Positions 7,939-21,342 of a DNA stretch of 64,000 nucleotides are shown one piece after another. This stretch comes from an uncultured Bacteroidales bacterium (GTDB lineage: Bacteria > Bacteroidota > Bacteroidia > Bacteroidales > Muribaculaceae), in the NCBI GenBank assembly GCA_902762385.1, contig CACWNQ010000010.1, positions 62,001 through 126,000 on the forward strand. The letters are read 5' to 3'. The stretch's first letter is position 1, and each line of letters opens with the position of its first letter. Position numbers and translations under genes: made by a program. A model generated the notes under the pieces. The model worked only from the letters and a program-made list of their open reading frames with translations. It did no database searches and was not told the origin of the DNA.

Positions 7939-10900
7939 TTAAAGCTGGTCAACAACTTCGGCGTCCTTGATCACTGAAGCACGATCGAAGTCGTCCTTGT
8001 TGCCTACAACGAGAGTCTGGTATTCACGCAGACCAGTTCCTGCTGGGATGAGGTGACCGCAAATCACGTTCTCCTTCATGCCCTCGAGGTAGTCGACCTT
8101 ACCGCTGATAGCAGCCTCGTTGAGCACCTTGGTAGTCTCCTGGAAGGAAGCTGCCGAGATAAAGCTCTTAGTCTGCAATGCGGCACGAGTGATACCTTGC
8201 AGAATCTGCTCGCTGGTAGCAGGCACGGCGTCGCGCACCTTGACCTCACGCAGAGCCTTGCGCTTGAGCATCGAGTTGATGTCGCGCAGCTTGCGAGGAG
8301 TGATCATCTGACCCTTGTCGATGTCGAGAGCATCACCACAATCGATGACAATCTTCTTGCCCCAAATGCGGTCGTTCTCGTCCATGAAGTCACGCTTGTC
8401 AACAATCTGCTGCTCAAGGAAGTTGGTGTCACCTGGATCGATGATGTTAACCTTACGCATCATCTGGCGAACGATAACCTCGAAGTGCTTGTCGTTAATC
8501 TTCACACCCTGCAGGCGGTAAACGTCCTGAACCTCGTTAACGATATAGTCCTGAACGGCTGTTGGGCCCTTGATGCGAAGGATGTCGGCTGGAGTGACGG
8601 CACCATCAGAAAGTGGAGTACCGGCACGCACAGAGTCGTTCTCAAGCACGAGAATCTGCTTCGACATAGGAACGAGATATTTCTTCTGTTCACCGTTCTT
8701 GCTGGTGACAACGATCTCACGGTTACCACGCTTGATGCGTCCGAAGGTAACTACACCGTCAATCTCACTAACGATAGCGGGATTAGATGGATTGCGTGCC
8801 TCGAAGAGCTCGGTAACGCGTGGCAGACCACCGGTAATATCACCGGCACCACCGCTTGATGCACGTGGAATCTTAACGAACACCTCACCAGGAGTGATTT
8901 CCTCGCCCTCAACCTTCATCAGGTGAGCGCCCACAGGCAATGAATAAACCTTGATGGGAGCAGCGTCGGGATTGTCGAAGTCCTCGGCAGCCACGAGCTG
9001 AGCCTCGGGGATGCGAGTGTGGTCTTTCGATTCGATGACAATCATCTCACTCTTGTTAGAGGTCTCGTCAACCTCGTTGCGATAGGTAACGCCCTCGATA
9101 AGGTTCTTGAATCTCAAGCGACCACCCACCTCACTGACGATAACAGCGTTGAATGGGTCCCACTCGCAGATTATATCACCCTTCTTGAGCATATCACCAG
9201 GCTTGAAGAACAGTTTCGAGCCATACACGATGTTGGCAGTTGTGAGCATCATGTTGGTGTTAGGATCGACGATGCGCATCTCGGCCATACGACCAATCAC
9301 GATATCGTGACCGTCTTTGTCGGCAACAGTGCGAAGCTCGTCAATCTCAAGACGACCATCATATTTTGAAATCATGTTGCTCACGGCAGCGATGTTGCTA
9401 GCAACACCACCCACGTGGAAGGTACGGAGCGTAAGCTGAGTACCAGGCTCACCGATTGACTGTGCAGCAATCACGCCCACTGCCTCACCCTTCTGAACCA
9501 TGCGGTGGTTAGCAAGGTTGCGGCCATAGCACTTAGCGCAAACGCCATGCTTTGACTCGCAAGTGAGTACCGAACGAATCTCAACGCTCTCGATAGGAGA
9601 ATTGTTGATGCGATCGGCAGCAGCGTCGTTAATCTCTTCACCAGCCTCGACGATTACCTCGCCAGTGGTTGGGTCGATAACATCATGAACCGAAACGCGT
9701 CCCACGATGCGCTCGCCCAAAGTGGCAACAACATCGTCGTTGTTCTTCACCTCACGACAAACCAGGCCACGCAAAGTGCCACAGTCTTCCTCGTTGATGA
9801 TAACATCGTGAGCCACGTCAACAAGACGACGAGTAAGGTAACCAGCATCGGCGGTCTTAAGAGCGGTATCGGCAAGACCCTTACGGGCACCGTGAGTAGA
9901 GATGAAGTACTCCAGCACCGAGAGACCCTCCTTGAAGTTTGCAAGAATTGGGTTCTCGATAATCTGGTGGCCACCCTCTACACCACTCTTCTGTGGCTTA
10001 GCCATAAGACCACGCATACCAGAGAGCTGACGAATCTGGTCACGCGAACCACGGGCACCTGAGTCAAGCATCATGTAGACTGAGTTGAAGCCCTGCTTGT
10101 CGGCCGAAATCTGCTTCATCAGAGTGTCGGTCAAGCGACTGTTAACGTGAGTCCAAATATCGATAATCTGGTTGTAACGCTCGTTGTTGGTAATGAATCC
10201 CATGTTGTAGTTGTTCATTACCTCCTCGACCTGAGCATCGCCCTCCTGAATCAGCTTAAGCTTCTCGGGGGGAACGAGCACGTCGTCAAGATTGAACGAA
10301 AGGCCGCCCTTGAACGCCATGTAGTAACCTAAGTTCTTGATGTCATCGAGGAACTTGGCACTGCGTGGTACACCACAGTTGCGAATAACCTTGGTGATAA
10401 TCTTCTTGAGCGACTTCTTAGAAATCACCTCGTTCACGTAACCGATTTCCTCGGGTACGCAGTTGTTGAAGATGATGCGGCCCACCGAGGTGTCCTTAAC
10501 GATGTGACGAATGGGGTTGCCATCGGCATCCACGTCGTCGACCATCACCGAGATGATGGCGTTCATCGCCAGCTTACCCTCGTTGAAGGCGATAGTAGCC
10601 TCCTCTGGGCCATAGAATGTGAGACCCTCACCCTTGGCGCCTTCGCGCAACTTGGTGATGTAATAAAGTCCCAAAACCATATCCTGCGACGGAACTGTGA
10701 TAGGCTCTCCGTTGGCAGGGTTGAGGATGTTGTGAGGCATGAGCATAAGCATCTGAGCCTCGACAATAGCCTCGTTGCCCAATGGCAAGTGCACAGCCAT
10801 CTGGTCGCCATCGAAGTCGGCATTAAATGGAGTACATGCCAGTGGGTGTAGTTGAATTGCCTTACCCTCGATGAGTTTAGGCTGGAAGGCCTGAATACCG

Positions 10901-12300
10901 AGACGGTGCAGTGTTGGGGCACGGTTAAGGAGCACGGGATGACCCTTCATCACGTTCTCAAGGATGTCCCAAACCACGGGTTCCTTACGGTCGACAATCT
11001 TCTTAGCACTCTTAACAGTCTTAACGATACCGCGCTCAATGAGCTTGCGAATAACGAAAGGCTTATAGAGCTCGGCTGCCATATCCTTAGGAATACCGCA
11101 CTCGCCCATCTTTAGCTCTGGACCTACAACGATAACAGAACGAGCCGAATAGTCGACGCGCTTACCAAGCAGGTTCTGACGGAAACGTCCCTGCTTTCCC
11201 TTAAGGCTATCGCTCAACGACTTGAGAGGGCGATTGGCATCACTCTTGACAGCACTCGACTTGCGAGAGTTGTCGAGCAGTGAGTCGACTGCCTCCTGAA
11301 GCATACGCTTCTCGTTGCGCAGAATCACCTCGGGAGCCTTAATCTCGATAAGGCGCTTGAGACGGTTATTGCGAATGATCACGCGACGATACAGGTCGTT
11401 GAGGTCGCTAGTTGCGAAACGACCACCATCGAGTGGCACGAGAGGGCGCAAATCGGGTGGAATCACGGGGATGACTTTCAAAATCATCCACTCGGGACGG
11501 TTCATGTTCTTGCTTGCGCGGAACATCTCCACCACCTGACGACGCTTGAGGGCGTCGGTCTTGCGCTGTTGCGAAGTCTCGTTGCTTGCACGGTCACGAA
11601 GTTCGTTAGATAGCTTATCGAGGTTGAGCTCGGCCAGAAGGTCATAGATAGCCTCGGCACCCATCTTGGCAACGAACTTATTAGGATCGTTGTCCTCAAG
11701 ATTGCGGTTGCCCTCAGGAAGTTTCTCCTGAATAGCTAGATATTCCTCCTCGCTCAGCAGGTCATACTTGTGAAGGCGGTTCACTTGGTCACGATCCTTA
11801 GTGCTCTCGGCGATGCCGGGAACCACATTGAACGAGCCAGTCTGCTCATCAACAACCACATTACCTGGATTGATGACGATGTAACGCTCATAGTATATAA
11901 CCGAGTCAAGTTTCTTGGTAGCCAGTCCCAGCAAGTAACCAATCTTGTTGGGCAAAGAGCGGAAATACCAGATGTGTGCTACAGGCACAACAAGCTGGAT
12001 GTGACCGCTGCGCTCACGGCGCACCTTCTTCTCGGTGACCTCAACACCACACCTATCGCACACGATGTTGCGATAGCGAATGCGCTTGTACTTACCGCAA
12101 TGGCACTCATAGTCCTTTACAGGACCAAAGATGCGCTCGCAGAAGAGACCGTCGCGCTCAGGCTTATAGGTACGGTAGTTGATAGTCTCGGGCTTGAGCA
12201 CCTCTCCCTTAGAGTTACCCAGAATGTCGTCGGGTGACGCCAGTCCGATGGTAATCTTAGAGAAGTTACTTCTTGTCTTATTATCTTTCTTAAAAGCCAT
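7939..12300 (-). CDS. rpoC: DNA-directed RNA polymerase subunit beta'
   Basis: A 1453-residue catalytic subunit, complete and of normal Bacteroidetes length. The catalytic loop [12 protein letters not shown] (about residues 488-499) holds the three Mg-binding aspartates. The N-terminal zinc ribbon is seen as [11 protein letters not shown] and IVCDRCG (about 64-86). The second zinc site is [13 protein letters not shown], followed by the [20 protein letters not shown] trigger-loop region. The protein ends DAEVVDQL. It begins 37 bases after the rpoB stop, and transcription ends at the 7815-7852 hairpin. Long opposite-strand open frames across it are shadows. Confidence 0.98.
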   Translation of the reverse strand: MAFKKDNKTRSNFSKITIGLASPDDILGNSKGEVLKPETINYRTYKPERDGLFCERIFGPVKDYECHCGKYKRIRYRNIVCDRCGVEVTEKKVRRERSGHIQLVVPVAHIWYFRSLPNKIGYLLGLATKKLDSVIYYERYIVINPGNVVVDEQTGSFNVVPGIAESTKDRDQVNRLHKYDLLSEEEYLAIQEKLPEGNRNLEDNDPNKFVAKMGAEAIYDLLAELNLDKLSNELRDRASNETSQQRKTDALKRRQVVEMFRASKNMNRPEWMILKVIPVIPPDLRPLVPLDGGRFATSDLNDLYRRVIIRNNRLKRLIEIKAPEVILRNEKRMLQEAVDSLLDNSRKSSAVKSDANRPLKSLSDSLKGKQGRFRQNLLGKRVDYSARSVIVVGPELKMGECGIPKDMAAELYKPFVIRKLIERGIVKTVKSAKKIVDRKEPVVWDILENVMKGHPVLLNRAPTLHRLGIQAFQPKLIEGKAIQLHPLACTPFNADFDGDQMAVHLPLGNEAIVEAQMLMLMPHNILNPANGEPITVPSQDMVLGLYYITKLREGAKGEGLTFYGPEEATIAFNEGKLAMNAIISVMVDDVDADGNPIRHIVKDTSVGRIIFNNCVPEEIGYVNEVISKKSLKKIITKVIRNCGVPRSAKFLDDIKNLGYYMAFKGGLSFNLDDVLVPPEKLKLIQEGDAQVEEVMNNYNMGFITNNERYNQIIDIWTHVNSRLTDTLMKQISADKQGFNSVYMMLDSGARGSRDQIRQLSGMRGLMAKPQKSGVEGGHQIIENPILANFKEGLSVLEYFISTHGARKGLADTALKTADAGYLTRRLVDVAHDVIINEEDCGTLRGLVCREVKNNDDVVATLGERIVGRVSVHDVIDPTTGEVIVEAGEEINDAAADRINNSPIESVEIRSVLTCESKHGVCAKCYGRNLANHRMVQKGEAVGVIAAQSIGEPGTQLTLRTFHVGGVASNIAAVSNMISKYDGRLEIDELRTVADKDGHDIVIGRMAEMRIVDPNTNMMLTTANIVYGSKLFFKPGDMLKKGDIICEWDPFNAVIVSEVGGRLRFKNLIEGVTYRNEVDETSNKSEMIVIESKDHTRIPEAQLVAAEDFDNPDAAPIKVYSLPVGAHLMKVEGEEITPGEVFVKIPRASSGGAGDITGGLPRVTELFEARNPSNPAIVSEIDGVVTFGRIKRGNREIVVTSKNGEQKKYLVPMSKQILVLENDSVRAGTPLSDGAVTPADILRIKGPTAVQDYIVNEVQDVYRLQGVKINDKHFEVIVRQMMRKVNIIDPGDTNFLEQQIVDKRDFMDENDRIWGKKIVIDCGDALDIDKGQMITPRKLRDINSMLKRKALREVKVRDAVPATSEQILQGITRAALQTKSFISAASFQETTKVLNEAAISGKVDYLEGMKENVICGHLIPAGTGLREYQTLVVGNKDDFDRASVIKDAEVVDQL

Positions 12301-12337
12301 GATCTGTATTGTAATGAAAGGATAACGGTTATAACTA

Positions 12338-16144
<3,807 letters not shown>

Positions 16145-16190
16145 TGAAAAATAAAATTAAGGTGAACTCAAAATAAAAAAAGACACAAAA

Positions 16191-16227
16191 AGGTTAAGAA
16201 TCGACAATCTCTTGGGATTCTTAACCT
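16191..16227 (-). terminator. Attenuator-like hairpin between rplL and rpoB
   Basis: Perfect 12-bp inverted repeat (AGGTTAAGAATC / GATTCTTAACCT), followed on the minus strand by TTTTTGTGTCTTTTTTT. Partial termination here would make more ribosomal stalk protein than RNA polymerase, as described for the E. coli rplL-rpoB spacer. A second small repeat (TACCTG / CAGGTA, 16231-16247) lies next to it. Confidence 0.65.
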
Positions 16228-16266
16228 ATATACCTGATTAACAGGTAGTATTATTTAAGTTCAACT

Positions 16267-16596
16267 TCAGCTCGCCTCAGCCTTGGCAAGACCCTCTTTA
16301 ACGGTACCAGGAGCGTTGTCAACAAGCGCCTTAGCCTCCTTCAGGCCAAGACCGGTGAGCTCCTTAACGAGTTTGATAACTTTAAGTTTGTTAGCTCCAG
16401 CGGCCTTAAGCACTACGTCGAAAGAAGACTTCTCCTCCTCGGCAGCGGCACCACCAGCGGCAGGACCAGCAGCAACTGCAACAGCAGCAGCAGCGGGTTC
16501 GATACCATACTCATCCTTAAGGATCTGAGCGAGCTCGTTTACTTCCTTAACTGAAAGATTAACTAATTGTTCTGCAAAAGCTTTTAAATCTGCCAT
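16267..16596 (-). CDS. rplL: 50S ribosomal protein L7/L12, C-terminally truncated
   Basis: The L7/L12 stalk protein recruits translation GTPases. The N-terminal dimerisation domain ([20 protein letters not shown]), Ala-rich hinge ([16 protein letters not shown]) and most of the C-terminal domain ([36 protein letters not shown]) are normal. The frame stops at GLAKAEAS, giving 109 residues instead of about 125. The usual ending (helix plus final strand ...GAEVELK) is absent in frame, but codons for AEVELK-stop occur in another frame at 16251-16271. This looks like an internal deletion of about 30 bases, not a multiple of three, that removed the last helix and shifted frame. It could be a genuine mutation or an assembly error. 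Confidence 0.9.
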   Translation of the reverse strand: MADLKAFAEQLVNLSVKEVNELAQILKDEYGIEPAAAAVAVAAGPAAGGAAAEEEKSSFDVVLKAAGANKLKVIKLVKELTGLGLKEAKALVDNAPGTVKEGLAKAEAS

Positions 16597-16622
16597 TTTT
16601 GTATGATTTAATTGATTTGTTA

Positions 16623-17075
16623 TTAATTCTTAGCAGGCGATTGCAGCAATGCCACAACGTCGGCGATAAGCTCGTTCTTGCTCTTGATGGTTGCCAGTGC
16701 ATCGAGTTGATCGGCGCCCACATAGGCGGTCTCCTCAACAAAAGCAGCCTTCAGTGCAGGGAGTGTCTCTTTCTTCTGACGGAAACTCTTGATAAGTTTA
16801 GCGGGAGCATTACCTGTGTTGCTAAGCATCAAGGTAGTGGGACCAGCGAGTGAGCCATAAAGGCCACTATAGTCAACATCTGATTGCTCCATCGCCTTCT
16901 TTAACAATGTGTTCTTAACAACCATCATCTTCACGTCGTTCTTGAAGGCTGCACGACGCAGCTCAACAGTCTTCTCGGCGTTAAGAGCGGTGGTTTCAGT
17001 CAAGTACACGCAGCTATAGTCGGCAAGTATATTCTTTATTGCCTCAATCTGTTTTGCTTTATCTTCCTTTCTCAT
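16623..17075 (-). CDS. rplJ: 50S ribosomal protein L10, C-terminally short
   Basis: L10 anchors the L7/L12 dimers to 23S rRNA. The globular domain is intact: [57 protein letters not shown] and [20 protein letters not shown]. The protein ends at [10 protein letters not shown], 150 residues, while Bacteroidales L10 proteins I recall run to about 172, continuing after SPAKN with an amphipathic helix (VISALQ...). That helix is the L7/L12-binding platform. No remnant of it was seen in other frames before rplL, which starts 26 bases later. A collapse between short AAGAA repeats could explain the join. Family certain; truncation inferred from remembered homologues. Confidence 0.9.
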   Translation of the reverse strand: MRKEDKAKQIEAIKNILADYSCVYLTETTALNAEKTVELRRAAFKNDVKMMVVKNTLLKKAMEQSDVDYSGLYGSLAGPTTLMLSNTGNAPAKLIKSFRQKKETLPALKAAFVEETAYVGADQLDALATIKSKNELIADVVALLQSPAKN

Positions 17076-17095
17076 TTTCTTTTCCGTTTTTTAAA

Positions 17096-17791
17096 TTAAG
17101 CATCAATCGACTTAACATCAATCTTGATACCTGGACTCATAGTACTTGAAAGATAAATGCTCTTCAGATAGGTACCCTTCGCGGTGTTGGGTTTGAGCTT
17201 GATAAGAGTGTTGATAAACGCCTGAGCGTTCTCCTTGATCTGCTCGGGAGTGAACGACATTCTACCAATAGAAGTGTGCACAATACCCTTCTTGTCAACC
17301 TTGAAGTCAATCTTACCTTGCTTAACCTCCTTAACGGCCTTAGCCACGTCGGGGGTTACAGTTCCACTCTTAGGGTTAGGCATCAAGCCACGAGGACCCA
17401 GGATGCGTCCCAAAGGACCAAGCTTGCCCATGCATTGTGGCTGAGTGATGATAACATCAACGTCGGTCCAGCCACCTTTAATCTTGTCGATATATTCGTC
17501 AAGACCTACATAGTCGGCACCAGCCTCTTTGGCAGCAGCCTCAGCATCGGCAGTACACATAACGAGCACTCTGACGGTCTTTCCAGTGCCATTGGGCAGT
17601 GAAACGACGCCGCGCACGTTCTGATCGGCCTTGCGGGGGTCAACACCAAGACGTACATCGATATCAGCCGAGGCATTAAACTTTGTGTAGGTAATCTCCT
17701 TCAACAAAGTAGCGGCCTCTAAAAGGGTGTAACTCTTCCCGGCTTCAATCTTCTCTTTTGCTAACTTGTGATTTTTTGTAAGTTTACTCAT
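17096..17791 (-). CDS. rplA: 50S ribosomal protein L1
   Basis: A complete 231-residue protein forming the mobile L1 stalk at the E site of the large subunit. Recognisable segments are [56 protein letters not shown], and the ending [20 protein letters not shown]. In many bacteria L1 also represses its own operon by binding the leader mRNA; no such site was identified. It lies 15 bases after rplK and 20 bases before rplJ. Confidence 0.97.
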   Translation of the reverse strand: MSKLTKNHKLAKEKIEAGKSYTLLEAATLLKEITYTKFNASADIDVRLGVDPRKADQNVRGVVSLPNGTGKTVRVLVMCTADAEAAAKEAGADYVGLDEYIDKIKGGWTDVDVIITQPQCMGKLGPLGRILGPRGLMPNPKSGTVTPDVAKAVKEVKQGKIDFKVDKKGIVHTSIGRMSFTPEQIKENAQAFINTLIKLKPNTAKGTYLKSIYLSSTMSPGIKIDVKSIDA

Positions 17792-17806
17792 AGTTCAATT
17801 GAAGTT

Positions 17807-18250
17807 TTAAACGTTTTCAGGGAATTCGCCCTTTACAGTGATACCCATACTTCTTGCTGTACCAGCCACCATCCTCATAGCCGAAGCCAGAGTAAAACAG
17901 TTCAAATCAGGCATCTTGTCCTCAGCAATTGCTTTAATTTGGTCCCAAGTCACACTAGCCACCTTCTTGCGGTTAGGCTCACCCGAACCACCCTTAATCT
18001 TGGCGGCGTCGAGCAGCTGCACAGCAGCAGGCGAAGTCTTGACGATGAAGTCAAAGCTCTTGTCGGCATAGTAAGTGATTACAACAGGCAACACCTTGCC
18101 GGCGCTGGCCTGAGTGCGGGCATTGAATTGCTTGCAAAACTCCATGATGTTGATACCCTTAGCACCAAGTGCAGGTCCTACTGGGGGTGAAGGATTGGCT
18201 GCTCCACCTTTAATCTGTAATTTGATCTGTCCAGCAATTTCTTTAGCCAT
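17807..18250 (-). CDS. rplK: 50S ribosomal protein L11
   Basis: A 147-residue protein of the GTPase-associated centre. The start is ATG at 18250 ([20 protein letters not shown]); a longer frame exists upstream (to 18313), but its extra residues do not resemble L11. [19 protein letters not shown] and the C-terminal [20 protein letters not shown] are typical, and the length is normal. Confidence 0.97.
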   Translation of the reverse strand: MAKEIAGQIKLQIKGGAANPSPPVGPALGAKGINIMEFCKQFNARTQASAGKVLPVVITYYADKSFDFIVKTSPAAVQLLDAAKIKGGSGEPNRKKVASVTWDQIKAIAEDKMPDLNCFTLASAMRMVAGTARSMGITVKGEFPENV

Positions 18251-18328
18251 TGTTCTTAAAAATCTAAAATGTTTATATAATTGATAAACAAGTTGCGATA
18301 CGTGCCCTCTCACGTAACATTAAGAGGC

Positions 18329-18883
18329 TCACTCTCGCGTTACCTGCGAATTGTCCAACTCGAGCGGAGTCTTGCGACCAAACACCTTGACCATAACCTT
18401 GAGCTTGCGTTTCTCGCGGTTAACCTCCTCGATTTCACCAGTGAAACCATTGAAAGGTCCGTCGTTAACCTTAACGGTCTCGCCCACGATGTAGTCGTTG
18501 GGCGACGCGTCGTCGCTGAGCTGCTCGCCCTCGGCCGCATTGAGCATTCGTGCGATATCACTCTCACGAATGGGCTCAGGCTTGCGGTCGGCGTCGCGGC
18601 TTCGCACGAAGTCGATAACGTTGGTTGTGTTGCGCAAATAGTCCTCAACATCGCCACGCAAGATGCACTGAACAAACACGTAGCCCGAGAACAAGTTACG
18701 ATCCTTAAGAACCTTCTTGCCGCCACGGGTAGTGTAAACTTTCTCGGTAGGCACCATCACCTGCGCAACATATTTGCCCAGATCGGTGTTCTTGCAGGCA
18801 GCGTCAAGCATTTCCTTGACCTTTGCCTCTTTGCCCGAGATGGCACGCAGAACGTACCACTGAAGTTTTTTGTTTTCAGCCAT
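18329..18883 (-). CDS. nusG: Transcription termination/antitermination factor NusG
   Basis: A 184-residue protein with an N-terminal NGN domain (WYVLRAISGKEAKVKEMLDA near the start; LFSGYVFVQCILRGD near 65) and a C-terminal KOW domain (GETVKVNDGPFNGFTGEIEE, about 133-152). It binds the RNA polymerase clamp and couples transcription to Rho or the ribosome. It sits between secE and rplK as in many bacteria. Confidence 0.95.
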   Translation of the reverse strand: MAENKKLQWYVLRAISGKEAKVKEMLDAACKNTDLGKYVAQVMVPTEKVYTTRGGKKVLKDRNLFSGYVFVQCILRGDVEDYLRNTTNVIDFVRSRDADRKPEPIRESDIARMLNAAEGEQLSDDASPNDYIVGETVKVNDGPFNGFTGEIEEVNREKRKLKVMVKVFGRKTPLELDNSQVTRE

Positions 18884-18991
18884 TGATCTTTACTAATTAG
18901 CTTTGTTGATTACTCTTTTATTCACACTCTGCAAGTGAACTTTTGCATCAAAGTGTCGTGAAAATCTCACCAACAACCGTCTACCTTATTA

Positions 18992-19192
18992 TTAGATAGC
19001 CAAGCCGTAGATGATTTCCATCACGTTGTTGATAATCCAGTCAATAACCCAAATCAGTAGAGCGGCAATGATGGAAGCAACCATAACCACGATTGTGCTG
19101 TTGACCAGTTCACTCCTAGTTGGCCAAGAAACCTTATGAACGAGCTCGTTATAAGATTCCTCGATGTCCGTAAGTAACTTGTATTTCTTCAT
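18992..19192 (-). CDS. secE: Preprotein translocase subunit SecE
   Basis: A 66-residue, single-spanning SecE. The amphipathic helix ESYNELVHKVSWPTRSELVN (residues 12-31) is followed by one transmembrane segment (STIVVMVASIIAALLIWVID). It stabilises SecY in the SecYEG channel. The position between tRNA-Trp and nusG is conserved in Bacteroidetes. Confidence 0.93.
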   Translation of the reverse strand: MKKYKLLTDIEESYNELVHKVSWPTRSELVNSTIVVMVASIIAALLIWVIDWIINNVMEIIYGLAI

Positions 19193-19212
19193 TGTTTATT
19201 TGAGATAATTAG

Positions 19213-19285
19213 CACGGGAAGTAAGACTCGAACTCACGACCTACGGTTTTGGAGACCGTCGTTCTACCAACTGAACTATTCCCGT
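19213..19285 (-). tRNA. tRNA-Trp (anticodon CCA)
   Basis: 73-base cloverleaf on the minus strand: acceptor ACGGGAA / TTCCCGT, anticodon arm ACGGT-CTCCAAA-ACCGT, T arm GTGAG-TTCGAGT-CTTAC, discriminator G. CCA is not encoded. It lies between tuf and secE. Confidence 0.95.
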
Positions 19286-19291
19286 GTAAAA

Positions 19292-19343
19292 GACAGCCGG
19301 CTCCCGCGCTTATGGCGTGCTGCCTTCACAGCAGCCGGCTGTC
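19292..19343 (-). terminator. GC-rich hairpin between tuf and tRNA-Trp
   Basis: Perfect 11-bp inverted repeat GACAGCCGGCT / AGCCGGCTGTC around a 30-base loop, with TTTTA following on the minus strand. It could be a partial terminator setting EF-Tu level against the downstream genes, or a processing site for the tRNA. Confidence 0.5.
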
Positions 19344-19411
19344 ATTGTTTTGTTATGTCACTTCATCTACACTGCTCGATGAGCAGATGTCATGAAGCAT
19401 GACCGTGATGA

Positions 19412-20608
19412 TTAATCGTCGATAATCTTGGTGATTTGACCAGAACCAACGGTGCGGCCCCCCTCGCGGATAGCGAAGCGAAGACCTTCGCTGCAAGCTA
19501 CTGGAGTGATGAGCTTAACGTTGATCTCAACGTGGTCACCAGGCATTACCATCTCTACACCCTCGGGCAAGGTGATCTCGCCAGTCACGTCAAGTGTACG
19601 GATGTAGAACTGTGGACGATACTTGTTGTGGAATGGAGTGTGACGGCCACCCTCTTCCTTCTTCAGTACGTAAACCGAAGCAGTGAAGTGATCGTGGGGC
19701 TTTACAAGTCCTGGATGGCAGATTACCATACCGCGCTTGATCTCCTTGTAGTCGATACCACGGAGCAACAGACCTACGTTGTCGCCAGCCTCACCCTGAT
19801 CGAGCAGCTTGCGGAACATCTCAACACCGGTAACAACCGACTTGAGGTCTGCACCAAGACCCATGATTTGAACAGCGTCACCAACCTTGATGATACCAGT
19901 CTCGATACGACCAGTTGCAACAGTACCACGGCCAGTGATAGAGAATACGTCCTCGATAGGCATCAAGAATGGTTTGTCAATGTCGCGTGGAGGCAGTGGA
20001 ATCCACTCGTCAACAGCCTTCATAAGTTCAAGAACTGTCGCCTCCCACTTGGGCTCACCATTCAAGGCACCAAGAGCCGAACCCTTGATAACTGGAGTGT
20101 TGTCGCCATCATACTCATACTCGCTCAGGAGGTCACGTACGTCCATCTCAACGAGCTCGATCATCTCCTCATCAACATCGGGAGAGTCGCACTTGTTCAA
20201 GAAGATAACCAGACGTGGAACGTTTACCTGACGGGCGAGAAGGATGTGCTCGCGAGTCTGAGGCATAACACCGTCGGTAGCAGCGATAACTACAATAGCA
20301 CCGTCCATCTGAGCAGCACCAGTAACCATGTTCTTTACATAGTCGGCGTGTCCAGGGCAGTCAACGTGTGCATAGTGACGATTCTCAGTTTCATACTCAA
20401 CGTGAGCAGTGTTGATAGTGATACCACGCTCTTTCTCCTCAGGAGCATTGTCGATAGAATCAAATGAGCGAACCTCCTGCTGTGAAAAACCCTGCTTAGA
20501 AAGCACGAGGGTAATAGCAGCGGTCAAAGTAGTTTTACCGTGGTCAACGTGACCAATAGTACCGATGTTAACATGCGGTTTCGTTCTTACGAATTTCTCT
20601 TTTGCCAT
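19412..20608 (-). CDS. tuf: Elongation factor Tu
   Basis: A complete 398-residue EF-Tu, which delivers aminoacyl-tRNA to the ribosome. GTPase motifs are GHVDHGKT (residues 19-26), the switch I region [19 protein letters not shown] (about 82), NKCD (about 137) and SAL (about 175). Domains II and III are complete, ending [10 protein letters not shown]. Four tRNA genes precede it and tRNA-Trp follows, as in the classic tRNA-tufB arrangement. Confidence 0.98.
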   Translation of the reverse strand: MAKEKFVRTKPHVNIGTIGHVDHGKTTLTAAITLVLSKQGFSQQEVRSFDSIDNAPEEKERGITINTAHVEYETENRHYAHVDCPGHADYVKNMVTGAAQMDGAIVVIAATDGVMPQTREHILLARQVNVPRLVIFLNKCDSPDVDEEMIELVEMDVRDLLSEYEYDGDNTPVIKGSALGALNGEPKWEATVLELMKAVDEWIPLPPRDIDKPFLMPIEDVFSITGRGTVATGRIETGIIKVGDAVQIMGLGADLKSVVTGVEMFRKLLDQGEAGDNVGLLLRGIDYKEIKRGMVICHPGLVKPHDHFTASVYVLKKEEGGRHTPFHNKYRPQFYIRTLDVTGEITLPEGVEMVMPGDHVEINVKLITPVACSEGLRFAIREGGRTVGSGQITKIIDD

Positions 20609-20672
20609 AACTTTTCTTGCCCTTATTCAACGCACCGCGACTAGAGAAGCGAAGCTTGTGTGTATTTACTAG

Positions 20673-20744
<72 letters not shown>

Positions 20745-20762
20745 GTTCCCTTAATCTTTTAG

Positions 20763-20835
20763 AGCGGAAGACGGGGCTCAAACCCGCGGCCCTCAGCTTG
20801 GAAGGCTGATGCTCTATCAACTGAGCTACTTCCGC
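20763..20835 (-). tRNA. tRNA-Gly (anticodon TCC)
   Basis: 73 bases. Acceptor GCGGAAG / CTTCCGC at the ends, anticodon arm CAGCC-TTCCAAG-CTG with TCC in the loop, T arm GCGGG-TTTGAGC-CCCGT. Confidence 0.95.
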
Positions 20836-20847
20836 AACATTGTTGAG

Positions 20848-20927
20848 TGGGAAGAGGTGGACTCGAACCACCGAACCCGAAGGAGCGGATTTACAGTCCG
20901 CCGCAATTGCCACTATGCGATCTTCCC
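20848..20927 (-). tRNA. tRNA-Tyr (anticodon GTA)
   Basis: Class II tRNA of 80 bases with a long variable arm (TCCTTCGGG). Acceptor GGGAAGA / TCTTCCC, anticodon arm GCGGA-CTGTAAA-TCCGC, T arm GGTGG-TTCGAGT-CCACC, discriminator A. Confidence 0.95.
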
Positions 20928-20954
20928 ATCAAAGAGTATCAAAGATCTCTTTTG

Positions 20955-21028
20955 AGCCTCTTGTCGGATTCGAACCAACGACCCCGAGATTACAAATCAC
21001 GTGCTCTGGCCAACTGAGCTAAAGAGGC
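20955..21028 (-). tRNA. tRNA-Thr (anticodon TGT)
   Basis: 74 bases. Acceptor GCCTCTT / AAGAGGC, anticodon loop TTTGTAA, T arm with TTCGAAT. It is the promoter-proximal member of the Thr-Tyr-Gly-Thr-tuf cluster, the same order as upstream of tufB in E. coli. Confidence 0.95.
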
Positions 21029-21040
21029 ATCATTCGACTT

Positions 21041-21060
21041 AAAAACCCCACGTGGGGGTT
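21041..21060 (-). promoter_or_regulatory. Leader hairpin with T-run just after the tRNA-tuf-rpo promoter
   Basis: Minus strand AACCCCCACGTGGGGTTTTT: a GC-rich palindrome followed by five T, about 6-25 bases after the predicted transcription start. It could be an early attenuator or a boundary for tRNA processing. The stem is short, so termination strength is uncertain. Confidence 0.45.
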
Positions 21061-21072
21061 CAAAAGCGCTTG

Positions 21073-21103
21073 CAAAGTTAGACATTATTTTTAAACTGGC
21101 AAA
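21073..21103 (-). promoter_or_regulatory. Promoter of the tRNA-tuf-secE-nusG-rpl-rpoBC operon
   Basis: Minus strand TTTG (21100-21103), 19-base spacer, TAACTTTG (21073-21080): a perfect match to the Bacteroidetes housekeeping promoter TTTG-N19..21-TAnnTTTG. Predicted start near 21067. Confidence 0.8.
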
Positions 21104-21215
21104 ACTTTCCTGAAACTTTTTTCAAAAAAAATCTATTTTCAAGCCCTCATTGTTACCACATATCACATCATATCATTCTATGTAACAATTAATTATACCA
21201 AAGTTTTGCCAGTTT
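21093..21215. repeat. Perfect 16-bp inverted repeat around the operon promoter
   Basis: AAACTGGCAAAACTTT (21093-21108) recurs as its exact reverse complement at 21200-21215. The first copy contains the -33 element. The 91 bases between are AT-rich. The rest of the stretch between tRNA-Thr (21028) and the transpeptidase (21343) has no gene. Confidence 0.7.
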
Positions 21216-21342
21216 CAAAAAAACCTCATCGATGCGAGCCAAGTCATCACCCATGCTCACCACTGAGCCTTACACCTTATTATATAATATAAGAAGCCTC
21301 TACATGAAAGCACAGAAGACAAGACTCGAGAGTGCGTCGTTT

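Noticed and set aside
19436-20467. 343-codon plus-strand open frame opposite tuf
   Set aside because: Shadow of the EF-Tu coding sequence; biased codon use of tuf keeps the opposite frame open.
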